From Macrothele yani (Eukaryota > Arthropoda > Arachnida > Araneae > Macrothelidae), in the NCBI GenBank assembly GCA_039090855.1, contig CM077010.1, positions 47,386,905 through 47,450,904 of the forward strand: DNA of 64,000 nucleotides. The letters are read 5' to 3'. Position 1 is the stretch's first letter, and each line of letters begins with the position of its first letter. A program made the translations under genes and the position numbers. Positions 1 through 9,395 of the stretch are shown in pieces. The notes under the pieces were generated by a model. That model was not told where the DNA came from, ran no database searches, and saw only the letters and a program-made list of their open reading frames with translations.

Positions 1-1259
1 AGATTCTTCTGGTTTCAAAACTGGAAACAGGGAACACATATAATGGACTGATGCAAAAGAAACACTTTGCCTTAATGCTACATCTGCAATTTCAGCATGA
101 CTCAGAAAATCATCAAGTGGAAATTTTCTTAAAATGTAATTGCAGTCTGCCTTGTAAAATTCCCTTACCTCAGAATAAAAAGTAGCCACTGTGTCTTCAC
201 TCAGATCTGTAGTTGTGCCTATATAAGATCTCGCTTCTGACCCAATTACGAGATCACAGTTTTCTTTTTGATTTCTCCTTCTTTCAAAATTTCCATCTGG
301 AAGAGATGTTGCTGTCACATCAAATGTCGATGGCTTGATAAATCGTACAAGCAATTCAGATAACAGACTATGAAGTTTTCTTTTAAATACATGCACAAGC
401 AGAGCTTCCTGCTGCAAGAACATGTTAACAGATGTAAACAAAGGAAAAGTAGCAGATAAAAAAAGACAATAAAGTTTAGATGAAGGATTTCCAATCATAC
501 TTGCAAGGTTCTTATACTGTGAATTAGCTTCTTCATTGTCACTAAAATAATGTTCTAGAGCCTCTCACTGTTCTAAAATTCTATCAATGGATTTCAAAAG
601 TGATAACCAGGATAACCAGCGAGTATTGACATGCTTTAGAATTTTGTGTGGTTTAGTACCACAAACAGCTTGACTCAGTTTTAGATTGTGTTTCCTCTTT
701 GAACTTTTCTCCAAAAAAAAAAAAAAAAAAAAATACAACTGTATCAGAAACTGCTCAACATTAAATCCTTTCAGTTGAGTAGCAGATTTCTGTGCAGCTA
801 AATTTACTAAATGGCATGAACATTGCTGCACTATGATTGCAGGCTGAACCTTCTTTATGTGAGAAACAACACTTTTTACTTGACCTATGATAGTGTTAGC
901 ATTGTCAAAGGAAAATGACACACAGTTGCTCCATGAGATATTTTTTTTAACAAACTCATTGTTCAAAACATTGAATATTCCTTCACCTGCATTATTACTT
1001 AATTCAACCAATGATAACAAAACAGTCGAATTTTTCCCTATTTTTTCGTCAAAATATGTTATTGTAATGGGATACAGTTTATTTGCTTGAGCGTCATTAC
1101 TTCCGTCTGTAGATAGAGAAAAAGGATTTTTTTTAACTTCAGATACGATGTTACTTGTAGAAACACTGGCCATGTGCTGAATTAGTGCAGTAGCCTTGGT
1201 TCTTCCACACGAATATTTTTTTGCGATCGCTGAATCGGGAAACATGGCTTGAAATAATG
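1..1259 (-). pseudogene. hAT transposase fragment (copy 1), runs off left edge
   Basis: Transposase of the hAT superfamily (cut-and-paste DNA transposon). The minus-strand frame reads from about 1259 to base 1 and is interrupted by one in-frame TGA at 565-567. Visible motifs are the PLFQAMFPDS start, STDGSNDA near the first catalytic region, CHLVNLAAQKSA, and the HVNTRW motif typical of the family. A run of T residues in the frame (plus-strand poly-A at about 714-733) adds a phenylalanine tract unlikely in a working enzyme. The frame starts abruptly where the 1262-1850 repeat begins, so the zinc-finger N-terminus is missing. The fragment at 14760-15130 encodes the matching N-terminal part of a closely similar element. 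The C-terminal dimerisation domain would lie left of the window. Confidence 0.85.
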
Positions 1260-1261
1260 GT

Positions 1262-1850
1262 TTTTCAAGCCTTCAGTTTTCGGAAATTTATCCAACATTT
1301 TCAAGCTGAAATACAAATATTTATGGAATAAAATGATATCTAACAATACTGGGTAGAGGAAACATCGCGAGAAAAAGAAATTACGATTACCAGAGAAATC
1401 TTATCTCCGTCTACTTTACTTTCCGTTTTCGAAGGATGAAATTCCGTCCTCCGACGGAGAAAACGACCCCCCCTCTGCTGCCGCTAACAATCCTCCCAAA
1501 ATTTAAGTTCAGTTATGCATCGATTTCGTACATGGTCCAAATCCAAATGATAACAAAAAAAGACGGAATTCCTCGAATCAGCGTGAGAATCTCGTCGCCG
1601 AAGATTACAGGGAAATTTTTGGGCGGCCTAACTTCCGTTTTCGGAAATCGTTGCCTACAATTTCAAGCTGAAATTATGCAATGAAATTATATTTAACAGT
1701 ACTGAACAGAAGCAACATCGCGAGAGAAAAAAAAATACGATTACGGGAAAAATCTGCACTTCGTTTAACTTCCGTTTCCGAACGTTTAAAAAGACAAAAC
1801 AACGTCCCCAGACGGAATACGACCCCCCCACTAATATCCCGAAATATTCT
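1262..1850. repeat. Direct duplication of a ~370 bp unit; third diverged copy at 59480-59665
   Basis: Two copies begin near 1262 and 1635 and share, in order, TTTTCGGAAAT, TTTCAAGCTGAAAT, a TTTAACARTACT-type block, AACATCGCGAGA and an ACTTCCGTTT block. The segment is richer in CpG than its surroundings. A third degraded copy near 59480-59665 keeps the same order (TATCAAGCTGAAAA, ATTTAACAATAC, ACTTCTGTTTTTGGAAAT). It abuts the hAT fragment and could be part of that element or of an unrelated dispersed repeat. Confidence 0.7.
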
Positions 1851-1974
1851 TCACTTTTGCATTGATCTCGGGGAAAAAAACCGGAGGGGACTCCGCGAAT
1901 CCGCGGAAGAATCTCACGTACGAATTCACCGCTGAATCGATTTCGAATGTCGTAAGATAACGCTAAAATGTCGA

Positions 1975-2290
1975 TGACCGGTAAATTTTAACTTTTGGCG
2001 CAAAATTGGCGCAGATTTTGTCGAAATGGCGATTTTTTAGCAGAATGGCGTAAGAACAACGTTTTGGCGCGGCTGGCGCAATTGGCGCAGGTCTGGCAGC
2101 CCTGAATGTAGCATTTAATTTTTTTCCCCCAGAAAAACTTGAAGAACCAACAAAAATTTTTAAGTTGATGAAAATTTGCTTTCTATCTCAGAAAATTAAA
2201 TCAAATGGCGATTTTCTGTAATTTCAGCGGTGTTTCCGTACTTCCGTAACAGTAACCAAAAATCTGTAAAATTACGGAAAATCCGTACTA
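1975..2290. other. Segment with clustered TGGCG/GGCGCA words
   Basis: TGGCG words recur at short spacing (TTTTGGCGCA, AATTGGCGCA, AATGGCGA, GCTGGCGCA), followed by repeated CCGTA and ACGGAAA words up to 2290. No coding frame is visible. Similar GGCGAG and CGAAATTTC words occur at the ends of the hAT element 10736-15578, so this may be a degraded hAT end. Confidence 0.3.
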
Positions 2291-2299
2291 GTTGGCATC

Positions 2300-4900
2300 T
2301 ATGTATATTATAACAAATTACTGAATAAAACTTTATTTTAAGTAAATTAGGTGAAGAGGCACTTCACTTACTTCACCTGAAAAGCCACCACTGACCTGCT
2401 CACAGCCAGAATTAAGGGTGTTTGAATTTTCCAAACTGCTTTTTGACCAATCTCAGCATTCTGTAGAAAAAAAACAGATCTAGCCAACAAAAAATTTTGT
2501 TTAACTTACTTGAGCTCATTAACCAGTGTGCAATTTTATATTGTGTAACATTAAAATAACATATTCTTTATTGTTTTCTTTATGTTTATTCATGAGATTT
2601 GGAATTGGTGGACAAGGCATATCTTTTCATACAATTCTTTTTTCTGAAATAGTTCTAGAAATTTTTTTTGACAATAATTCAGTAATTAAATAGATGCCTT
2701 TTCCATCATCCCCCATATGGCAAATTTCAGAATGAAACAACAAACAATGTCACATCAATGGGAAACTCACACTACACACAACAGAATGAAAACTACTAAG
2801 AAGCTTTTCTCTCAGCACGTTGGGTACCTGTTATCAGTCACGCACACACGCAAATGTTTTGCTTACAATATAATGTCTTATTTAATATATTAAATGCACA
2901 GTTTTGTATTTCTGTTGTTATTATTGTTATAAATTTTGTATTTCTGTTGTTATTATTATGTTAAATAAAAACATAAAAATACACCTCCAATAGCACACAG
3001 CATGCGCAGCAAACTTAGCATGCTCCGAGGATATGCGCCTGATACTGCATATATTACATGTGATATGTTAAATCCATAATTGCACAGTGCTGTTGGGAAG
3101 AACTTTGATCAACAAATGCTGTACTAAGCACTATCATCAACAGGGTAACACTGTGGCATTACAAACACCATGTGCACAGGAACATCATCATGGTCAACTA
3201 CAACATATTCTAATTGTTAAGCCTACATGCTAAAAAACATGTAGTTACACACATAGTGGAACATAATGAAGTTAATGATATATAGCATGCAGAGGCCTTA
3301 CCCATGAAAAAAAAGCATCCCACAAAAACTGTAAGAACATCATACTCCTGCAAGGCTTTTAAACATGTATTTAATTACCATGAATCTGGAATACATAAGG
3401 GAACATAAAAGAGAATTACAAGAATAGTAACCAATACAGAAGACAGCTCACACAACACAACAAATTCAAACTCTCATTTGAAAGAGAACTTACACACCTA
3501 TGCTGGTTTCCAATTATGAGGTTGAATATACAGTACACATAAATATGTGCTTTAATTTTCAAGGTGTAAAGACAATGATGATTTGTAACCTGCATCCACA
3601 AGGAAAACTAAATTAAGTTGCTGAATGCTAGGAAGCTAATTTTTCAGCTTTTAAGTATGTCAAGATGTCTAGAGCATATTGCTTACAATGACATCATAAG
3701 ATGAAAGGGACAGAAAGAATATATGTACCTTTCATAATTGTGAATTTTATTGAGAAGAACACAGAGAATATTCACCTGTACTTCCACACCTATTTCAAAG
3801 GTAAGGAAAACATCAAAGAATGGCCTGCATCTCGGGTGATAATTTTGTACAGATGTAAACATTTGAATGATGAAATTCTTATAACAGAGAGTTCAAACAG
3901 AAAGATGTGATGTATATATACAAGCCTAAAAACATATCTTCACATAACTCGAAGGCAATGATTCTCAAATCATCAAAAGGAAAATATGAGCTCTTTTTGA
4001 CACTTGTTGCTCCTCAAAGAAAAAGGGTCTTTTTTCCAGTGTCTGGTCAACATCTTAACTGTCCTCCACAGACAAACATGCTTTACTGCTCATTACGATC
4101 TTTCAGGAATCTCCATGCCCACTGCTCACCTGGAAGGTATCTGGAGTTAACAGTTCATTTCTGATGAGAGTTGACATTCACACTGTTCTTCTTACCCCCC
4201 CCCCAAGTGATTGCCTACAAATTTCATTTGTTCCTACTTTTCCCATTATGGCAGTTCAGGAATACATATCACTCTCGAAACACTGGGCTTTTACAGTAAT
4301 ATTCCATCTGTATGCGTAGAACCCTTTAATTGGTATCCACTGATTTACATGACTGCACTCCACCACATAAGGAAGTACACATCATGCTTTTTAGTAAATT
4401 ACCGTTAATTTGGTTATTTTTTATTAAACATAACTTCCTTTCTGTTTGGCATGTTATATGAAAAGCTAAGCTTCTGATCGCATAGTTAATTCGCCAAATT
4501 TTTTATTACCACTGGAGATGCAAATATTGTTTCTTTGCATTTTATCTTTACTGTGCATGGACAGCCCTTAAAAAAATTAACAGCTAAGAACCAAATATCA
4601 AACCAGACATGTTCTGTTTTGAATACACTACAACAGATCTACAAAACAGATAATTTTGTTGAACAAGTGTGATCATGAAAACATCCATGCTTCACAATAA
4701 CAATAAATAATTTCTTCACATACATATGAAAAAATATTCTCCGGTTCTGTTTAAATGTATAACATTTTTCAGAATAAGTTTATAAAGAACAAATGAAAAT
4801 ACTCTGAAAATAAAACAGGGTGTTTTAAGAACTTACAAAAAGAAAAAAATTCCCCACTACATATAAAACCATTAAAAAATTATTTATGGAAACTTTTGGT
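2300..4900. other. Intronic/intergenic AT-rich DNA, no gene recognised
   Basis: No convincing coding exon or transposon end was seen. A short tandem duplication of TTTTGTATTTCTGTTGTTA occurs at about 2906-2958. The missing 3' exon of the SEC14-like gene was searched for on the minus strand here and not found. Confidence 0.5.
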
Positions 4901-4926
4901 TCAATGGAAATAACAAAAGTTCTTAC

Positions 4927-5228
4927 ATTTTCCAGGCCTTTCACACATAAGCATGCCATCTTCAGGCACCAAATGGCAGTTAACTCGTTGCAATGGAATT
5001 AGTTCTTCTGCGATTCCTCCTTCAGGTCTAAACCATACACTAAAGCCAATGTCATAGTTTTCTGTTTGGAACTCCCACTGGAGGGTTGAACCAGCATCTG
5101 TTACAGAAAATTCTACTGGAAACACTGATTTTTTTCTCTACAGTGATCTTAGTGAGATTTTGGTCAGTAGATAATCTGCGACTTGGAGCGGTGTAATAGG
5201 AGCCAGGGACTTGACCACCCATACATAC
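4927..5228 (-). CDS. SEC14L: SEC14-like protein exon: GOLD domain (with one-base frameshift)
   Basis: Exon encoding the start of the GOLD beta-sandwich domain that follows the CRAL-TRIO domain in SEC14-like lipid-transfer proteins. The acceptor is TTTCAG at 5229-5234 and the donor is GTAAGA at 4926-4921. Visible matches to the family are CMGGQVPGSYY at the start, STLQWEFQTENYDIGF in the core, and HLVPEDG followed by a C-x2-PG motif at the end. The frame is broken once: plus-strand T7 (minus A7) at about 5129-5135 puts ITVEKK and FPVEFSVTDAG in different frames, and six A residues would keep it open. This could be a sequencing/assembly homopolymer error or a real lesion. The exon ends one base into a codon, fitting the conserved tyrosine that follows PG-x in the family. 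Confidence 0.9.
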
Positions 5229-5435
5229 CTGAAACATTTCATTCATGCTTATTATTAGAAGGTGGTAATCTAAGGAAATCTAAACAAAGAACACACCAAA
5301 AATATATATTTCTGGGACTTTTAATTTCAAGAGAATTTTACTAAAAAATGTTAGCAAAATAAATAAAAACATTTTTGTGCCAAATGGTATCATATTTATT
5401 ACTGGAATGAAGAAATAAATGTAAGATATCATTAC

Positions 5436-5533
5436 CAATGGTTTTCCTGATTCAGAATCATCATTGGTTCCTCCCCATTTAGTAGGTAGTTCACTAGAAT
5501 CAATATCTTCCAACATAGCAGCTTTCCATGTTT
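5436..5533 (-). CDS. SEC14L: SEC14-like protein exon: CRAL-TRIO/GOLD linker
   Basis: The exon reads ETWKAAMLEDIDSSELPTKW then GGTNDDSESGKPL. It corresponds to the NWKE...LP..GGT segment at the C-terminal edge of the CRAL-TRIO domain in SEC14-like proteins. The acceptor is TTTCTTTCAG (ending 5534) and the donor GTAATG (from 5435). It enters one base into a codon, joining the exon ending at 36644 (giving HVYVK-ETWK), and leaves in phase 0, joining the GOLD exon. The upstream intron is about 31 kb and holds most of the transposons of the window. Confidence 0.9.
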
Positions 5534-5883
5534 CTGAAAGAAAAAAAACGAATGAATGAGTTTTCATGCAATATACAGGGTGATTCATAATCAGTGTCGT
5601 GGTTTCAGTGGCATGTAATTGGAAAATGGTAAACAACAAACTAAAACTGCGAACAGAATATGACAGATGACAACTAAAAGTTTTATTACCAGTAGAATTG
5701 ATACATCAGATTGCTAAACCACTTCGACATGTGCGCCTTTCATGGCACATAAGATATCCAAGCGATAATCAATTTCCCACCAAGGGTTTGCCAGTATTTG
5801 CGGCATTACTGTTGTTATTGCAGCACCAATTCTGGTCTTCAAGTTATCGAGGGAGGTCACAGGGTTCTGGTAAACGATGTTTC

Positions 5884-6067
5884 CTTCACCTGGGTCTGGT
5901 AAACGATGATTTCTTTTTCTTCAAGGATTTGAGTATATGATAGCTATGTTTGGAATCAGAGATTTTGTGTTTGGGTCGGTATTTTTTGTTGCTACTGGGT
6001 TTCATGGACTTCATGTCATTATTGGATCTTTATTTTTGGTTGTATCGTTTACCAGACCCAGGTGAAG
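5884..6067. repeat. 24-bp perfect inverted repeat flanking the mitochondrial insert
   Basis: CTTCACCTGGGTCTGGTAAA at 5884-5903 (arm to 5907) is matched by its exact reverse complement at 6044-6067. The right copy is the resident transposase sequence (encoding ASPGSGKR on the minus strand); the left copy is inverted. A further partial copy, TCTGGTAAACGATG, lies just left at about 5870. Confidence 0.9.
5908..6043 (+). pseudogene. cox3: Nuclear mitochondrial fragment (NUMT) of cox3
   Basis: The plus strand encodes [16 protein letters not shown] followed by [12 protein letters not shown] and [31 protein letters not shown] is the hallmark segment of cytochrome c oxidase subunit III, which lies in the mitochondrial inner membrane. 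Only about 45 codons are present, without start or stop, inside a nuclear transposon, so this is a mitochondrial DNA scrap and not a gene. No stop interrupts the segment, so it may be fairly recent. Confidence 0.9.
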
Positions 6068-6503
6068 CTCTGCCATACTGCGTTCTGTAACGACGTTGCG
6101 CTGTGATAACTGACTTTGTTTCAAAGAACCAGAGTATGCACATTGCTTTTTCTTGAGCAATCGCCATTTTGAAGTATGATGTCAATTCAGCGGGTACGGT
6201 GTTGCCACATAAAACTTTCTGCTGTGAACTTGTTTATGCTGTAGACAGTTTAATTTGGTGGGTTACAGTTTGACCATGCCAGGCCACAGAAACCCCGACA
6301 ATAATTATGAATCACACTGTGCCATTAATGCAAATACCTGTTTATCTGTCACTTTTAACTTCAAGATATGCAATATCTATAAATAACATCAAAACAGTGT
6401 ACTGGCATAAAAAAAATATTTCGACACATTTTTGAATGCACATGGTATAAAATTTTTTTTTGTTTTGGTATCATTTCAACTTAAGACACATTTCTTCACC
6501 CTG

Positions 6504-7433
6504 CAGGGTTCCCACTCAAATGTAATAAAAAAATCCCCAACTTTCCTATGTTCTCCAGGTGGTTTTGAAAGTTTTTTGAGAGTGGCGACCCCTATCAGGC
6601 TGCGATAAATTGTTACATTTCATTCCATTCACACATTTTCTCACCAAAGCACATATTTGTAAATTCTTTAGGTAATTTGTTTTTATAAAATTACCTGCTT
6701 TTCATTAATAACAACTAAATGCACACATTATTTTCTGTACCATAATTCTATGAACTTTTGTGAATACTACCCACATAGAATTTGTTAATACATTCCCATA
6801 GAAAAGGGTCATATGTAAGAACAAATCTGTCAGTTAATTAGTTTCAATTTTTCTATAACACAATGCAGCTAAGCTTAATGATGGAATGGCTCCTGTTCAG
6901 AGAAACATGTTGCAAGAGAACCAAAAGACAAAGGACTTTGATCTATTGTTTGATTGCTTCTCTAGTGATGTGTTTCTCTAAGCAGGGGTATGTCAAGCCA
7001 TTGTGCCTAATTGCTCCATGTTACAACAGCTGTCTGTAGAAATTGAAAAAAACTTAGTAACAAGCAATTTTTAAAATTCAATTTTGCATCTTTCTTATGA
7101 AATAAAAAAAAATGTAATGTAACTGAAAGTAAGATGTACCAAATTCTAGGCAGGCAGTAATTGCAAACAAAAACTGTTTGAAATCTGAAAAAGAGAAAAG
7201 TTTTGGCAAAATGAAGTATCCCTTGATTTTTACAAAAAATAAATTAAAAATAAAAGGACATTTTCCCCCCTGATCATTATAAAAAAGGGCAATTTTTCCT
7301 GAGTTTTTCCTGATTGTTACAAAAAACAAGAGCAATTTTCCCTGAGTTTTCTCTGACTTTTGGAACCATTTTCAAATTCCCTGAGAATTTCAGGTTTTCC
7401 TTGTTTTCCAGGTTGTGTGGGAACACCACCCTG
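6504..7433. mobile_element. Non-autonomous hAT-type repeat with CAGGGTTCCCAC ends
   Basis: The left end is CAGGGTTCCCACTCAAA; the right end is TTGTGTGGGAACACCACCCTG-like, its approximate inverse. The interior has no ORF and is rich in CCCTGA words near the right end (7310-7400), matching the copy at 47545-47685. No clear 8-bp target duplication was found, so the exact boundaries are uncertain. Confidence 0.5.
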
Positions 7434-7647
7434 AGACATTTGAAAAATATATATAGATATATTTTTTTTTTTTTGTGTTGCATAAATGTATCACAACCAA
7501 ACTTTTTCATATATTTTTCATTTTGCCTGATGCTAAGTCTTTACATTAGCTAGAATAAATGTTTATTTGTGCATCATTATACTACCTAATGAAAAAATTA
7601 TGTTATACACCCATTCCTAGAAATCTGACAACAAAATTCCTTTTTGC

Positions 7648-7777
7648 AGATTATTCAAAGTAATCAGAATTGTGTACTGAACTGCCTGTAGTTTACTAGT
7701 CCTCATGTAACATCTCCTCAGAAAACTTAAAAATTCAAGGCAGTTCAGTACACAATTTTGATTACTTTGAATAATCT
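7648..7777. repeat. Foldback with 40-bp arms
   Basis: The arms at 7648-7687 and 7738-7777 are reverse complements with one mismatch, around a 50-base loop. The loop and one arm resemble 46790-46865 (ATGTACTGAATTGCCTGTGG), so it is a dispersed repeat. Confidence 0.75.
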
Positions 7778-9020
7778 AGTGAATTCCCCATGTATATTTC
7801 TGAGGAATATGCCTCCCTTAATTTCTATTCCTTTTGGTATTGCATAAATGCATGATTGTGATTTTCAATGTAGTTTCCTAGTTTCCTTGCCACAATTTTT
7901 TTCTAATAGTTTACTTTTCTTCTCCTGTGACATTGTTAATCCGACAGTTAGGTGAGGTTCCCACTTTTTTTTCTTTTTTTTTCTTGGCTTATTCACCATA
8001 TACATCCTCTTTCACAAACCAGGTTTCGGCAATGCACAGCATTGTTGGTCTCACTCCTGTTTTGAATATTTTACTTTTCAGCTTTATTGCCAGCCTTCTG
8101 TCACACAACAGACCTAACATTTTGCACTAGTTAATCCTTCTGCCTACACTCCATTACTCACTTCCCTTTCATACCTCCATCTCCTTCTCCAACACTAATT
8201 CCAGTTAATTAAATCTTCAAACTCTTTTCATTACTTCTTTCCTGATATTTAACCCAACAATATGATTCTCACTTTTTTTGCACTGTATCATGTGTATTGT
8301 GTTTTTATTCTTCATATCTCAAACCTCAATCATCTAATCTTCTGCTTCAGTTTTGCATGGAGGTTGTCTCAATATAAATATGGTATCTGTCATATTTCTT
8401 CTTTGCTTAAGTACAAAGTGCTGTTCTCTACCTTTATTTGTCTTATCTTAGTCTCTCATCCAATATTAGACATCTTCAAGACATACAAAATTCATCATAT
8501 GTCTCCATAATTATTGAAGTCCAACGTATCTCTTTCCTTCCCTCTCTTATGAATGGGTAGTAACATATTGCTCCTCCACTCATTAAGAATCCTCTTCTCT
8601 GCTCGAACACCGTTTTCATTAAAAACACAAGATAACCATATTCATCTCCCAAATCCTTTTTCCCCAGAATTACATGGTCCAGCATACAAGAGTTACGCTG
8701 TTTTTTGTTTTTTTTTAATTTTGGCATTTGGTATTTTTTCTTTATTGTTCATATAGATACTGATTCATTTGGTTGTCTCTCTTCAATTCTTCTTCAATGT
8801 TCTTCTTCCAGGAGGCTTTAATCTATTTGTTTAATTCTATTTTTCCCTCTTCCCTCTACCAACTCTCCTCTCTCTTCTGTTATTGATATTCAGTGTTCTT
8901 TCAGGAAGCTTTTATAATGTATTCATTTCTGTCCCAGTCTTTCATTCATGCCATGTTCACTCTTTTTTAGATGTCAGCAATCAATACTTATCACGAAAGA
9001 AATACGGGATTACGCCATAT

Positions 9021-9395
9021 AATACAAATTTTGAAGATGGCAATCCGATTTTTGGCATAAATGTGACAAGGATGGTAAGTCAGATAATATCCAAAAACTT
9101 GAAAATTTTTCATTGTCTTGGAGCAGGACTTCCAGAAAATGCTTGGGTATGCTAACCACTACACCACCCAGAACGACCAAGTTTCAAGTTTGATGGTTAA
9201 ATTCAAATCGGTCAGAAACTTGAAACTTGGTCATTCTGGTGGTGTAGTGCTTAGCATACCCAGGCATTTTCTGGGAGACGCAGGTTCGAGTCCTGCTCCA
9301 GGACGATGAAAATTTTCAAGTTTTGGATATTATCTGACTTACCATCCTTGTCACATTTACGCGAAAAATCGGATTGTCATCTTCAAAATTTGTAA
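9021..9395. mobile_element. Foldback with ~175-bp arms carrying tRNA-derived sequence
   Basis: The left arm 9021-9191 and right arm 9216-9395 are reverse complements around a 24-base loop. Shared blocks include CAAGGATGGTAAGTCAGATA and, inverted, GGTGTAGTG with TTAGCATACCCA. The right arm retains a complete tRNA-like T arm, while the left arm lacks about 14 bases of it. It sits inside the degenerate LINE and is therefore a later insertion. Confidence 0.85.
9234..9304 (+). other. tRNA-derived (SINE-like) sequence
   Basis: The segment has a D-arm/A-box-like block (GGTGTAGTGCTTAGCATACC), an anticodon-like hairpin (CCCAG/CTGGG), and a perfect T arm GCAGGTTCGAGTCCTGC, i.e. a B box. Acceptor ends TTCTGGT and TCCAGGA pair only partly and the anticodon loop lacks the usual T at position 33, so it is a pseudo-tRNA and not a working tRNA. 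Confidence 0.7.

Larger units (their letters stand above)
5576..6319 (-). mobile_element. Internally deleted mariner-like element with inverted ends
   Basis: The ends are inverted copies: CAGGGTGATTCATAATCAGT from 5576 and CAGTGTGATTCATAATTATT read inward from 6319, with similarity continuing for about 40 bp. A TA precedes the left end. On the minus strand the right part encodes a transposase N-terminus (MAIAQEKAMCILWFFETKS, then RRYRTQYGR, about 6035-6170) and the left part its C-terminus (DNLKTRIGAAITTVMPQ, then WWEIDYRLDIL, about 5720-5862). Both resemble the mariner-like proteins at 54880-55790 and 62400-63300. The catalytic middle is gone and is replaced by the foreign segment 5908-6043. 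Confidence 0.8.

Noticed and set aside
2396..2460. 65-base minus-strand segment bounded by a good acceptor (TTTTCTACAG) and donor (GTCAGT), open in one frame
   Set aside because: The protein (AEIGQKAVWKIQ) does not resemble the expected GOLD end, and joining it to the 4927 donor would create a stop at once; no supporting family.
3930..4040. Minus-strand FDD-like residues considered as the missing last GOLD exon
   Set aside because: No acceptor gives the required phase into that frame, and the residues around it do not match the family.
9234..9304. Functional tRNA gene
   Set aside because: Acceptor stem mismatches and an abnormal anticodon loop, within a foldback repeat.
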